Shown here: positions 1 to 8,196 of the stretch, in pieces | Layout: the number at the start of each line of letters is the position of its first letter | How positions within the stretch are numbered: position 1 is the first letter of the stretch | The notes under the pieces: model-generated | Told to the model about the DNA's origin: nothing | Database searches by the model: none | What the model saw: the letters and a program-made list of their open reading frames with translations, nothing else | Translations under genes and position numbers: made by a program | Origin: CAIZGX01 sp964511555 | Lineage (GTDB): Bacteria; Bacteroidota; Bacteroidia; Flavobacteriales_D; Sanyastnellaceae | DNA: 42,358 nt | Direction: 5' to 3' | Assembly (NCBI GenBank): GCA_964511555.1 | Contig: CAZEFR010000017.1 | Span: forward strand, 1-42,358

Positions 1-438
1 GGCTTTTGGGAAAGTCGCGTCCCTGAAATCCAGTTTCCGCAATACGATTTCTTTGTTGGTCAGGCCGAATACATTTCCACCCCTCAACATTTCATTTGGG
101 AACGTCTAAAAGAAAGTTACGCCGGGGTAGATTCGGTTTTGAAATTTGAAGAACAACTCACATCACGATTCCCTTCCGACAAAAAATATGCATTTGAAAT
201 GCGCAACAACATTGAAGTACGCACCTACTCCAAAGAGTTCTCTGAAGCCTATAGCGCACTTTTAAACGGACAGATTGAACGAAGAATGCGTTCCGCTGTT
301 TATTCCTTGGGATGTTTGTGGTTAAGTGCTTGGTCAGATGCCGGACAACCGAATTTAGAAGGATGGTATGTGAAGGAAGAAGAGACCACCGATGAACCTA
401 CAGAACACGAAACGAAAAACATTCGCGAACACGAATAA
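1..438 (+). CDS. Zinc-dependent phospholipase C / S1-P1 nuclease-like protein, C-terminal part
   Basis: The reading frame is open from the first base, so this is the 3' end of a gene that begins outside the window (145 codons seen). The part visible has a helical character and ends with a stretch matching, from memory, the C-terminus of the Bacteroidota zinc-dependent phospholipase C-like family: an RRMRSAVYSLG segment followed by a WLSAWSDAGQP motif. Members are exported metal enzymes of the S1/P1 nuclease fold; the metal ligands mostly lie upstream and cannot be checked here. The last 20 residues are rich in Glu and Thr and probably disordered. The TTG at 139 is not the start, because homologous-looking sequence continues upstream of it. 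The aldehyde dehydrogenase follows after 9 bases and is probably co-transcribed. Confidence 0.6.
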   Translation, partial: GFWESRVPEIQFPQYDFFVGQAEYISTPQHFIWERLKESYAGVDSVLKFEEQLTSRFPSDKKYAFEMRNNIEVRTYSKEFSEAYSALLNGQIERRMRSAVYSLGCLWLSAWSDAGQPNLEGWYVKEEETTDEPTEHETKNIREHE

Positions 439-447
439 CAGAAGATT

Positions 448-1842
448 ATGTTGAACATGGAAATTTTTGAATTGCAGAAAAAGCACGCTTTGCTTTTTAA
501 AAACAGTAGAGTTTCGGATCGCATCGCATTGCTTGACAGATTTGAAAAAGGACTACACAAGCACGAGCCCGCTTTAACCCAAGCGTTAAAAGAAGACTTG
601 AACAAGCATGCTTTCGAATCTTCCTTAATGGAATTCTCACTCATTTTCGCTGAATTGAAATCGGTAAGAAAAGAACTTCGTGAATGGATGTCCATTTCCT
701 ACCCCGGTATAAGTCTAGCCAATCCTCTGGCATCAAATAAAATTCATGTTGAATCGAAAGGCGTTTGCCTCATTCTTTCTCCGTGGAATTATCCCGTGCA
801 ATTAACACTCACGCCGCTTATCTCTTGTCTTGCCGCAGGGAACACCGCTGTAGTTAAACCATCGGAGTTAACACCAACCGTTAGCGATGCGCTGAAGGCA
901 TTTGTTGAAGACACCTTCTTACCGAAAGAAGTAACTGTTGTGCTTGGTGATGGTGTTGTTGCAGCTCAATTGACCGAACTTCCATTCAACCATATATTCT
1001 TTACTGGATCTCCTGCTGTAGGAAAATTGGTGATGGCAGCTGCTGCAAAAAATTTAACAAGCGTAACATTAGAGCTAGGTGGAAAATCTCCGGTTGTCAT
1101 TGGAAAAGATTATGACCTGGAAGATGCCGCTAAAAAAATTCTTTGGGGGAAATACACCAATGCTGGACAAACATGCATTGCAACCGACTATGTCTTACTC
1201 CCTAAAGGAAAATCGAAAGAATTTGTAGAATACTTAAAAAAGTTTTACCATTCCAACTACACCATCGATGGTAAATTAAATTCCGACGAAGTGGTGCGTA
1301 TCGTTTCGGAAAAGCACTACTCGCGATTGGTTGCCATGGTTGAAGAAGTTCGAACTACGGGCGGACAAATTCTCTTCCAAGGTGAACACAAACCAACCGA
1401 ACGTTTGTTCGGTTTAACTGTTGTTGAAAATGTTTCGAAAGAAACAAAGGTATACCAGGAAGAAATTTTCGGTCCTATTCTTCCATTATTCGAATATGAA
1501 ACAATGGAAGAGGCTGTAGACTTCATTCGCAACAAAGAAAAGCCTTTGGCCCTGTATGTTTTTTCACACAGCAGAAGCGAACGAAAGTTCATCACGCGCA
1601 ACACGTGGTCAGGTGGTGTCACCATTAACGACGTATTCCTTCACCTTAGCGACGTGCGCATGCCCTTTGGAGGCAGCAACTTTTCTGGAATAGGTTACTC
1701 TCACGGTTACCATGGATTCCTTGAATTCTGTCATTTAAAATCAGAGGTCCATGTAAGTCGAATTTTCAATTCAACTTCCCTCGTTCATCCACCATACAAA
1801 GGCAAAGAATGGTTAGCGAAGATTTTAAGACGATTCTTGTAA
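448..1842 (+). CDS. Aldehyde dehydrogenase (class 3-like)
   Basis: NAD(P)-dependent oxidation of an aldehyde to an acid. At 464 residues it has the short length of class 3 (YwdH/ALDH3-like) enzymes, which lack the N-terminal extension of the usual 490-500 residue families. Visible landmarks are the oxyanion asparagine in SPWNYP (Asn114), the cofactor loop FTGSPAVGK (about 186-193), the general base in LELGGKSP (Glu209) and the catalytic nucleophile in NAGQTC (Cys243). A second in-frame ATG lies at 457, so the protein may be three residues shorter. The substrate cannot be read from the sequence; class 3 enzymes often act on fatty or aromatic aldehydes. It follows the phospholipase-like gene closely and converges on the FKBP gene at 1856. 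Confidence 0.93.
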   Translation: MLNMEIFELQKKHALLFKNSRVSDRIALLDRFEKGLHKHEPALTQALKEDLNKHAFESSLMEFSLIFAELKSVRKELREWMSISYPGISLANPLASNKIHVESKGVCLILSPWNYPVQLTLTPLISCLAAGNTAVVKPSELTPTVSDALKAFVEDTFLPKEVTVVLGDGVVAAQLTELPFNHIFFTGSPAVGKLVMAAAAKNLTSVTLELGGKSPVVIGKDYDLEDAAKKILWGKYTNAGQTCIATDYVLLPKGKSKEFVEYLKKFYHSNYTIDGKLNSDEVVRIVSEKHYSRLVAMVEEVRTTGGQILFQGEHKPTERLFGLTVVENVSKETKVYQEEIFGPILPLFEYETMEEAVDFIRNKEKPLALYVFSHSRSERKFITRNTWSGGVTINDVFLHLSDVRMPFGGSNFSGIGYSHGYHGFLEFCHLKSEVHVSRIFNSTSLVHPPYKGKEWLAKILRRFL

Positions 1843-1855
1843 TGAACGAAAGAAA

Positions 1856-2380
1856 CTATTGAATTTCCACTAAGAGAATGTCGTAGACAACGGCTGCATT
1901 CATGGGAATCTTTCCTTCACCGGTTAAACCAAATGCGCGATAAGAAGGCAAAACAAATTTCGCTCGATCACCTTTTTTCAAAAGTTGCATCGCCTCGTGC
2001 AAACCACTTTCTACATTATCGTGTCCAATTTTCACAGGAACTTTTTCGCCTGGCTTGCTTTTATAGACAACAGTGCCATCAAGCAAAGACACTTCGTATT
2101 CAACCAAAGCAATTTGCTCTGACTTCACGGTCTCTCCTGTTCCTTGCTGATAGATCCAATAATGAATCCCCGTTCCTGTAATGGTTGTGGGCCACTGCTT
2201 ATCGCATACAAATTTCTGAAGTCGCACCTTTTCCTCTGCGTGAAAATTTCTATTCTGCGCAATAAGCATGGAATCTACTTGCGCCTGGGTCATTTGCTGA
2301 ATTGTTTTTTTGTCTTGAGAGCAACTGTCGCAACTCATTAAAATGGCAGTAAATGCGAAAAGTAAATAAGCGTATTTCAT
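1856..2380 (-). CDS. gldI: FKBP-type peptidyl-prolyl isomerase lipoprotein, GldI-like
   Basis: A 174-residue exported lipoprotein. The N-terminus has a hydrophobic signal and a lipobox LMSC, so Cys17 would be lipidated. Residues about 70-174 form an FKBP domain, with the landmarks LLDGTVVYKS, VESGLHEAMQLLKKGDRAKF, YRAFGLTGEGKIP and a final VVYDILLVEI strand. It probably helps proteins fold in the periplasm by proline isomerisation. In Flavobacterium, GldI is a lipoprotein of this type needed for gliding and is encoded next to a DHH phosphoesterase gene, as here. The start codon shares one base with the nrnA stop (TAATG), which implies translational coupling. The family call is firm; equivalence to GldI rests on the lipobox, size and neighbour, so other FKBP lipoproteins remain possible. 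Confidence 0.72.
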   Translation of the reverse strand: MKYAYLLFAFTAILMSCDSCSQDKKTIQQMTQAQVDSMLIAQNRNFHAEEKVRLQKFVCDKQWPTTITGTGIHYWIYQQGTGETVKSEQIALVEYEVSLLDGTVVYKSKPGEKVPVKIGHDNVESGLHEAMQLLKKGDRAKFVLPSYRAFGLTGEGKIPMNAAVVYDILLVEIQ

Positions 2381-3405
2381 TAGATCTCTCCTTTTTGTAA
2401 CAACTCTTTAAACTTCGCAATAGTATGCTCTAGGGATTCATGCAAGCGCGCACCTGCAGCGTTCTTGTGTCCGCCCCCGTTGAAGTGTGCGCGAGCCATC
2501 TGATTAACGTCGCGTGTTCCTTTACTCCTGAAACTAATTCGAACACAATCGCCGTCTTCTCTAAAAAATGCAGCAATCGTTGTTCCTTCAACACTTAAAG
2601 CCATATTCACCAGTCCCTCTGTATCGCCCGATTGCGGTTGAAACTGATCTAACTTTTCTTTTGTAATGGCAATGAAAGCAGCGTTGTATTCAGGAAGAAT
2701 GGTCATGCATTCTGAAAGCGCATATCCCATGAGACGCAGGCGTTCGACACGCTGAGAGTCTAATACATTTTCATGCACCACATGTGGCTTCAATCCTCTG
2801 CGCATTAGCCAAGCAGCAATCTCATGCGTCTCTGGACTAACACTTGGAAAACGGAACGACATGGTATCGGTCATAATTCCACAATAGATGGCTTGTGCAG
2901 TTGGAGCGTCAATTAATTCCAACCAATTCATTGCGCCTGCAAAGTGAAACACCATCTCACACGTGCTACAAATACTTGTATCGGAATAAACAACGTCTGG
3001 AAAAGTGGCGGGCTGCTCGTGATGATCAATAAGAATGAATGGCTTCAATCCTACCTGCGCATCAAGTAATTTCTTCACTGCCTCACCAATTCTTCCCAGG
3101 TGGTTGTAATCTAAAATAAAAATAGCATCGGCTTCTTGAATGCGCTTTACCGTTTCTTCGCCCTGCTCTTTGCAAACAACTACATATTCATTACCCGGAA
3201 TCCAATTCAAATAAGAGGGCGCTTGATCGGGAAGCACTATGGTAACCTCCTTTCCCAATTTCACTAACATTTGCGCCATGGCGCATGAAGAACCAACGGC
3301 ATCGCCATCAGGAGAAATATGGGTCGATATTACAATTTTAGTGGCATTGTCTACTATCGACTTCGCCTTTACAAGTTCATCACTATTCAATGTGCATTTT
3401 AACAT
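2380..3405 (-). CDS. nrnA: DHH family phosphoesterase (NrnA-like oligoribonuclease / pAp phosphatase)
   Basis: A 341-residue cytoplasmic DHH-DHHA1 protein of the NrnA type, which degrades nanoRNA or cyclic-dinucleotide breakdown products and dephosphorylates pAp. Metal ligands are visible in THISPDGDAVGSS (His29, Asp33, Asp35), in ILDYNH (Asp99) and in the signature IDHH (Asp127-His129). The DHHA1 substrate-binding loop GGGHKNAAG is at 310-318. Length and order match the family. It is the first gene of a two-gene unit with the FKBP lipoprotein. A perfect TAnnTTTG box sits only 4 bases before the ATG, so the transcript may be nearly leaderless. Divergent from the gene at 3452, with a 46-base shared intergenic region. 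Confidence 0.93.
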   Translation of the reverse strand: MLKCTLNSDELVKAKSIVDNATKIVISTHISPDGDAVGSSCAMAQMLVKLGKEVTIVLPDQAPSYLNWIPGNEYVVVCKEQGEETVKRIQEADAIFILDYNHLGRIGEAVKKLLDAQVGLKPFILIDHHEQPATFPDVVYSDTSICSTCEMVFHFAGAMNWLELIDAPTAQAIYCGIMTDTMSFRFPSVSPETHEIAAWLMRRGLKPHVVHENVLDSQRVERLRLMGYALSECMTILPEYNAAFIAITKEKLDQFQPQSGDTEGLVNMALSVEGTTIAAFFREDGDCVRISFRSKGTRDVNQMARAHFNGGGHKNAAGARLHESLEHTIAKFKELLQKGEI

Positions 3406-3409
3406 GCTT

Positions 3410-3417
3410 CAAAGGTA
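3410..3417 (-). promoter_or_regulatory. Bacteroidota -7 promoter box for nrnA
   Basis: TACCTTTG on the minus strand is a perfect match to TAnnTTTG. Only 4 bases separate it from the nrnA ATG at 3405, which would place transcription start at or just before the start codon. No clear TTG-type -33 element was found at the usual spacing, so this rests on the -7 box and its position alone. Confidence 0.45.
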
Positions 3418-3439
3418 ATGCGTAAAGAAGAAATCGTTG

Positions 3440-3447
3440 TATTTTGG
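3440..3447 (+). promoter_or_regulatory. Possible -7 promoter box for the DUF6702-like gene
   Basis: TATTTTGG matches TAnnTTTG at 7 of 8 positions and ends 4 bases before the ATG at 3452, the same geometry as the opposing nrnA promoter. No convincing -33 element was found. Confidence 0.3.
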
Positions 3448-3451
3448 CAAT

Positions 3452-3949
3452 ATGAAATCGGTAGTCTTATTCTTCATCGCGTTGCTTTCTCTCTCTCTTC
3501 AAGCTTCTGCGCCTATTTGCCATAAATTTTACTTAAGCAACACGAGCATTGAATTTAATGCTCAAAACAGAGCTGTAGAAATCACTTCCAAGATTTTCAC
3601 CGATGACTTGGAACATGCTATTGAGGTCCAATGCTACAGATATCATTCGCTTTTTCCGCAAACACCCGAAGTATTTGAATTGGTAAAAAAGTACATTGGT
3701 GAAAAATTAAGTCTTCAAGTTTCAGGAAGAAACGTTGTGCTGAATTTTTTAGGCTACAGCTCAGATAACGACATGACAACTTTGTTTCTTGAAGGAAGTT
3801 ATTTCGAACCGCATCAAGTTGTAGTGAGCAACACTATACTATTGGAACAGTTTACCGACCAGCAGAACATCACTGAAGTCCGTTGGAACGGACAATCGAA
3901 AAGAGAGTATTTAACAAAGGATAAAACATCATTTCAATTTACACCTTAA
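3452..3949 (+). CDS. DUF6702-like exported protein
   Basis: A 165-residue protein with a clear signal peptide (hydrophobic residues about 5-17, cleavage likely after QASA). The mature part begins near HKFYLSNTSIEFN and continues with AVEITSKIFTDDLEHAIE, the pattern I associate with the Bacteroidota DUF6702 family, whose function is unknown. The ATG at 3452 was chosen over an upstream TTG (3437) because it puts the signal peptide directly at the N-terminus and fits a possible -7 box just upstream. The stop codon is followed immediately by the nth ATG with no spacer, so the two genes are almost certainly co-translated. A role in metal-peptidase or envelope metabolism cannot be read from the sequence. 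Confidence 0.75.
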   Translation: MKSVVLFFIALLSLSLQASAPICHKFYLSNTSIEFNAQNRAVEITSKIFTDDLEHAIEVQCYRYHSLFPQTPEVFELVKKYIGEKLSLQVSGRNVVLNFLGYSSDNDMTTLFLEGSYFEPHQVVVSNTILLEQFTDQQNITEVRWNGQSKREYLTKDKTSFQFTP

Positions 3950-4588
3950 ATGCGAAAGAAAGAAGCGGCGGAATTTGTTAGAATTGAATTGGAACGATTG
4001 TATCCGGAAACACCCATTCCGCTTGACCATTCCGATGCATTCACTTTGTTAATAGCTGTGCTGCTATCGGCCCAATGCACCGATGCGCGCGTGAATACCA
4101 TTACTCCACATTTATTCAAGCAAGCGAACAATCCGTTTGATATGATAAAATTGAGTATCGAAGAAATTCGAGAAATCATTAAACCTTGTGGGCTTTCACC
4201 CGCCAAGAGCAAGGCTATTTTCAATTTATCTCACATTCTCATTAATGAACACAACGGAGAAGTTCCTGCTTCGTTTGAAGCATTAGAAGCATTGCCCGGC
4301 GTTGGACATAAGACCGCAAGCGTAGTTATGTCGCAAGCGTTTGGAGTTCCTGCGTTCCCTGTAGACACTCACATTCAAAGGTTAATGACTCGTTGGAAAT
4401 TAACCAACGGAAAATCAGTAGAACAAACGGAACGCGACGCCAAAAAATTATTTCCTGAAGAGAGTTGGAATAAACTACATCTTCAAATTATTTTTTATGG
4501 AAGGGAATATTCTCCTGCTCGCGGGTCGTTGACGAACGATTTCATAACGCAGACGTTAAACCCAAAATTATATCAATCATGGGTTTAA
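3950..4588 (+). CDS. nth: Endonuclease III (DNA glycosylase/AP lyase), lacking the 4Fe-4S cysteines
   Basis: A 212-residue HhH-GPD DNA repair protein that would excise oxidised pyrimidines. The N-terminal LLSAQCTDARVN segment, the helix-hairpin-helix LPGVGHKTA with catalytic Lys121, and the catalytic Asp139 in FPVDTHIQRL are all present. After YGREYSPARG (183-192), where E. coli Nth carries the first of four cysteines of its C-terminal [4Fe-4S] cluster, this protein has Ser188 and then a 20-residue tail without any cysteine. Both other frames over the tail also lack a cysteine ladder, so a simple frameshift does not explain the loss. The C-terminal end overlaps the next gene by 10 bases. Activity is likely retained, since the catalytic residues are intact, but this is inference. 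Confidence 0.93.
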   Translation: MRKKEAAEFVRIELERLYPETPIPLDHSDAFTLLIAVLLSAQCTDARVNTITPHLFKQANNPFDMIKLSIEEIREIIKPCGLSPAKSKAIFNLSHILINEHNGEVPASFEALEALPGVGHKTASVVMSQAFGVPAFPVDTHIQRLMTRWKLTNGKSVEQTERDAKKLFPEESWNKLHLQIIFYGREYSPARGSLTNDFITQTLNPKLYQSWV

Positions 4589-5442
4589 GAAACAACTACA
4601 GAACAAGCATGCCTTTCTTCGAGGTCTTTCTTAAAGACATTGCTTGTCTTGTTAGAGAGTGCGCTTACTTCTTTCTCAACGGAGGCAAACTTCCTGTTTG
4701 GGTTGCTGCACCAACCTATCCGAGCAAGAAAACAACCCTATTCAAAATCGCAAAAATGAATAGGGTTAGACTAACTAACAAATTAGTTGCGAATCCTGAT
4801 GTAATTATTTATTTCGAAAATGCAACTTTTGGAAGTGCTAGCAACCTTCAAAGTAAATATCCGAAAGCTCAAATTCTAAATATAAACTGCTCCGACATTT
4901 CGAAAGAACATGTTCACTTGGTTCATTTGAAAGCATTAGGATATTCTATGAACATTGACCCGAAAACACATGTGGGTCTTGCTGTTGAGAAAAGTGATGA
5001 GAACGCAGTTCACGACGGAAAAGAAGTCATGTGTCCTGTTGTTTATCCAAAAGAAAATACCGTCTACCAAATCGTTCTCGACAACGCCAATGATACCGGT
5101 GAATACGTGGATATACGTGTGCCAATCATCGGAGGGAAAATACCATTGGTGTATTTAAAATTCAAAACTCAAGAAAATCGATTCACAAATAAGGCACATC
5201 GAGCAACCCTGCACAAACCAGAGGATCTATTTTCTGAAGAAGAAATGACGCAGATTGAAAAATTCGCCGCTGCTATGAAAGTAGACTTCTGTGAGTTCGA
5301 TGTGTTGCGTCACAAAGGAAATAAGAAGATCTATATCATTGATGTAAATAAGACTCCATATGGCCCCCCTGAGCCATTGAGTAAAGAAGATAAGGCCGTT
5401 GCCATACATAAGTTGTCAGATGCATTCATCCAAATGATTTAA
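4579..5442 (+). CDS. ATP-grasp-like protein of unknown function
   Basis: A 287-residue cytoplasmic protein with no signal peptide. The last third resembles an ATP-grasp active site: an acidic residue in CEFDVLRH and the pair of metal ligands in IYIIDVNKTPYGPP fit the D-x-N pattern of that fold. The N-terminal half (FENATFGSASNL, AQILNINCSDIS, HLVHLKALGYSM) is reminiscent of a nucleotide- or sugar-binding lobe seen in proteins that add a group to a peptide or glycan, but no partner is visible. ATG 4579 overlaps nth by 10 bases; an alternative ATG is at 4609, which would remove the overlap. I do not recognise a named family, so the substrate is unknown. Confidence 0.65.
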   Translation: MGLRNNYRTSMPFFEVFLKDIACLVRECAYFFLNGGKLPVWVAAPTYPSKKTTLFKIAKMNRVRLTNKLVANPDVIIYFENATFGSASNLQSKYPKAQILNINCSDISKEHVHLVHLKALGYSMNIDPKTHVGLAVEKSDENAVHDGKEVMCPVVYPKENTVYQIVLDNANDTGEYVDIRVPIIGGKIPLVYLKFKTQENRFTNKAHRATLHKPEDLFSEEEMTQIEKFAAAMKVDFCEFDVLRHKGNKKIYIIDVNKTPYGPPEPLSKEDKAVAIHKLSDAFIQMI

Positions 5443-5444
5443 CT

Positions 5445-5452
5445 TATCTTTG
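5445..5452 (+). promoter_or_regulatory. Bacteroidota -7 promoter box for the gene at 5473
   Basis: TATCTTTG is a perfect TAnnTTTG match directly after the preceding stop codon and 20 bases before the next ATG, giving a short leader. No TTG was seen at the usual -33 spacing. It suggests the barrel protein is transcribed separately from the nth cluster. Confidence 0.5.
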
Positions 5453-5472
5453 ATTCAACCAAATCTTTTCTT

Positions 5473-6471
5473 ATGAAACATTTATTTAGCACTCTCCTTT
5501 TGTTATTTGTCTTTATGTCTATTTCATATGCACAGCCTGGCACCACCACAAAAGTTATTCAGCTCACCAATGGCAATGAGTATGTAGGAACTATTCTCTC
5601 AGATGATGGCAGAGAGGTGCTTATTGAAACAGCCGCGCTTGGAAAAATCTATATCAAGAAATCAGAAATCAAGTCCATTTCTGAATACAGAGAAGACGAC
5701 TTTGTTGTTTTGAATAACGAAAAAGTTAAGAGCAATCCTTTTAGTACACGATACTCTTTCACAACAAACGCTCTTCCGATTAAGAAAAGAGAGAATTATT
5801 ATATGATCAATCTTTGGGGGCCAGAATTTCACATTGCTGTTGCCGACAATTTTAACGTTGGAGTCATGACTACTTGGATTGGCAGTCCTTTCGCGATAGC
5901 TGCGAAGTATAGCTTCCAAACGAAGAATCCTAAACTTAATTTTTCAGTTGGAGAAATTGCGGGCAACGGCGGATACATTGATCCACAATCTTTGATTTCG
6001 CTCTCTTTTGGAAATGTTACTTACGGCGACCGCGATAGAAACTTCACATTCGGTATTGGATATGGCATTTTCGATTTCAATCAAGAAATGTATCGCCCCG
6101 GAACGTACTATGCAACAGCAGGAAATCCATATCCCTCAATTCGGTATACCAAGCGACCAGCAACTAAAGGGTTAATCGCATCTGTTGGGATGAACCTCAG
6201 ATTAAGTGAGAAAACAAGTTTCATATTCGACTCCATGTTTGGAACAATGAACAGTGCTAATTCCGACGGAGATTGGTTCTATAATTCGGCTACGCAAACT
6301 TCAACTGCCGTTGTAATTGAAACAAAGCAATCGAATCCGTTTTTCATTTTCATGCCAGGACTTCGAATTAATCAAGGCGACGGAAAAGCATTTCAGGTGT
6401 GTGTAGCGGGAGCAAATTTTCAAAATCAAACTATACCAATGCCCTATGTAACTTGGTTTAGAAAATTATAA
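5473..6471 (+). CDS. Predicted outer-membrane beta-barrel protein, unknown function
   Basis: A 332-residue protein with a signal peptide (cleavage likely after SYA at about 21). Residues about 27-70 form a small beta domain (VIQLTNGNEYVGTILSDD, then VLIETAALGKIYIKKSEIKSI) that resembles an SH3/LSm-like module. The rest alternates aromatic and polar residues with repeated glycine-rich turns (FTFGIGYGIFDFN, LIASVGMNLRLSEKTSFIFD) and ends with an aromatic-containing strand, as expected for a barrel in the outer membrane. No name could be assigned. Its end overlaps the convergent mtaB stop by 6 bases. Confidence 0.7.
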   Translation: MKHLFSTLLLLFVFMSISYAQPGTTTKVIQLTNGNEYVGTILSDDGREVLIETAALGKIYIKKSEIKSISEYREDDFVVLNNEKVKSNPFSTRYSFTTNALPIKKRENYYMINLWGPEFHIAVADNFNVGVMTTWIGSPFAIAAKYSFQTKNPKLNFSVGEIAGNGGYIDPQSLISLSFGNVTYGDRDRNFTFGIGYGIFDFNQEMYRPGTYYATAGNPYPSIRYTKRPATKGLIASVGMNLRLSEKTSFIFDSMFGTMNSANSDGDWFYNSATQTSTAVVIETKQSNPFFIFMPGLRINQGDGKAFQVCVAGANFQNQTIPMPYVTWFRKL

Positions 6472-7719
6472 TTCAATAATACTTGTTTCATTCGAAACAA
6501 ACTGATTTGCGGGTTTTCGCACTTTGATGTAATTCGGTGTGAAGCCCGCAATCATGTTTTCATCATCTACGCTTTCCCACAATACAGGCATGGTTTGACC
6601 TTTAAAGGAAGCGTCAAACGCCGCTCGTTTTTTTGCACTTAACAATCTTAGAATCTTATTCCGTTCGTTACGAACTTCCATAGGAACAATATCTTCAATG
6701 CGAAGCGCAGTTGTGTTCGCACGTTCACTGTAGGTGAACACATGCAAATACGAAACGTCTAAATCTTTCAAAAACTCGACGGTCTCATTGAAATACTCGT
6801 TCGTTTCTCCAGGGAAACCAACAATCACATCAACGCCGACACATGCATGCGGCATCGCAGATTTAATTGAAGCTATTCTCTCACGATATAAATCAGTTCT
6901 ATACCTGCGACGCATGCCTTTCAATATCTCATCGCTTCCACTTTGTAAGGGAATGTGAAAGTGCGGCATGAAATGTTTTGAAGTGGATACGAATGAAATG
7001 ATTTCATTCGTTAACAAATTCGGCTCTATGCTACTGATGCGGTAGCGCTCAATTCCATCCAACTCATCGAGCTTCTGAATCAAATCCAACAACGTTTCAT
7101 TGTGTGCCGTTCCAAAATCTCCTATGTTCACTCCTGTTAAAACAATCTCCTTCGCACCACCAGCAATGGCTTTTTTCGCTTCTTCCACTGTTGACTCCAC
7201 ATTTGCACTGCGAGATCTTCCGCGCGCTAAAGGAATGGTACAGAACGCGCAGAAATAATTACATCCGTCCTGAACCTTCAAAAAGGTTCGCGTTCGATCT
7301 CCCGATGAAAACGAAGGAATGAATTCCTTCACATCCTTAATCTCTCCTGCAAATATTTTCCCTTCTGATTCGTCGTAGGCTTTGATTCGATCTATTAAAT
7401 TGAATTTCTCATTTGCCCCTAAAACTACATTCACACCTTCAATCTTTGAAATCTCTTCGGGTTTCAATTGCGCGTAACATCCGATAACTGCAATAAAGAC
7501 GTTCGGATTGGAGCGCTTTGCTCTTCTTACTGTATAGCGACATTTCTGATCGGCTTCGTCTGTAACACTACATGTGTTAATGACCAAGACATCTGGTCCC
7601 TCCTCCAACTCTACTCTACCGTAACCCTGCTCTTGAAAATCACGCGCCAAGGTGCTCGATTCCGAAAAATTCAATTTACATCCGAGTGTATGAAATGAAA
7701 ATGTCTTGAAGTCTCTCAT
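6466..7719 (-). CDS. mtaB: tRNA t6A37 methylthiotransferase MtaB
   Basis: A 417-residue radical-SAM methylthiotransferase that converts t6A37 to ms2t6A in tRNAs reading ANN codons. The N-terminal UPF0004 domain holds three cysteines for the auxiliary cluster (Cys14 in LGCKLN, Cys50 in NTCSVT, Cys81 in IGCYAQ). The radical-SAM motif CNYFCAFC gives Cys153, Cys157 and Cys160. Later landmarks are LTGVNIGDFG and the GVDVIVGFPGET segment. LGCKLN and the CNYFCAFC motif favour MtaB over MiaB or RimO. The start ATG overlaps the gldH-like stop (ATGA), indicating coupled translation. Confidence 0.94.
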   Translation of the reverse strand: MRDFKTFSFHTLGCKLNFSESSTLARDFQEQGYGRVELEEGPDVLVINTCSVTDEADQKCRYTVRRAKRSNPNVFIAVIGCYAQLKPEEISKIEGVNVVLGANEKFNLIDRIKAYDESEGKIFAGEIKDVKEFIPSFSSGDRTRTFLKVQDGCNYFCAFCTIPLARGRSRSANVESTVEEAKKAIAGGAKEIVLTGVNIGDFGTAHNETLLDLIQKLDELDGIERYRISSIEPNLLTNEIISFVSTSKHFMPHFHIPLQSGSDEILKGMRRRYRTDLYRERIASIKSAMPHACVGVDVIVGFPGETNEYFNETVEFLKDLDVSYLHVFTYSERANTTALRIEDIVPMEVRNERNKILRLLSAKKRAAFDASFKGQTMPVLWESVDDENMIAGFTPNYIKVRKPANQFVSNETSIIEL

Positions 7720-8192
7720 GATTTCTTTTTCTTCGGCACCGCTCGCATACGAAGCTCCATTATTCCTAAAAGAACTTCTATAGGATGATTGAACGAAATC
7801 TCATACGTATAAACGCCATGACTTTCGTATTGCTTATTCGAATCTAATTCCCGCTCGATGTCGCCAATGTCGCCACTAATGTCACCTACAAATCCATTCT
7901 TGTCTCGAATGGCTATAGTCACATCGCGCGGAACAACTATTCCTTGCTCCGAAATTTCTTTGATGTGCAATTCCAATTTGTCGAAAGGAAACAGCGTGGT
8001 GTAGCGAACATCTAAATACAACTCGCAAGGTTCAGCGTTTTCACGAATGTCTAACTTCAACACAACAGGCTCGCTCTTTTTCCACTGAAGACTTTCATCG
8101 AATTCGAAATTAGCTTCGGCAATGGGTGTTGGTTTACAACCTACCATTGCAAATGCAACAAGTAAAACGAAGAAAATAGCCTTTCTGAACAT
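7716..8192 (-). CDS. gldH: GldH-like gliding motility lipoprotein
   Basis: A 158-residue exported lipoprotein with lipobox MVGC (Cys19). The mature part is beta-rich: a core YLDVRYTTLFPFDKLELHI, then a G-rich segment (FVGDISGDIGD) and a final LLGIMELRMRAV. The size, the paired N/Y-containing strand and the LxGIMExRxR ending match what I recall of GldH, a lipoprotein required for gliding and T9SS function in Flavobacterium. Similarity is by reading only, so another DUF of the same shape is possible. It has its own -7 box 4 bases upstream and overlaps mtaB by 4 bases. It lies 9 bases downstream of the TonB receptor gene. Confidence 0.6.
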   Translation of the reverse strand: MFRKAIFFVLLVAFAMVGCKPTPIAEANFEFDESLQWKKSEPVVLKLDIRENAEPCELYLDVRYTTLFPFDKLELHIKEISEQGIVVPRDVTIAIRDKNGFVGDISGDIGDIERELDSNKQYESHGVYTYEISFNHPIEVLLGIMELRMRAVPKKKKS

Positions 8193-8196
8193 GTTG

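Noticed and set aside
300..695. Minus-strand ORF overlapping the start of the aldehyde dehydrogenase
   Set aside because: No signal, motif or regulatory context; complement of well-supported coding sequence.
3950..4588. Frameshift at the end of nth hiding the cluster cysteines
   Set aside because: The other two frames over the tail contain no cysteine ladder and have early stops or no motif, so the loss looks real.
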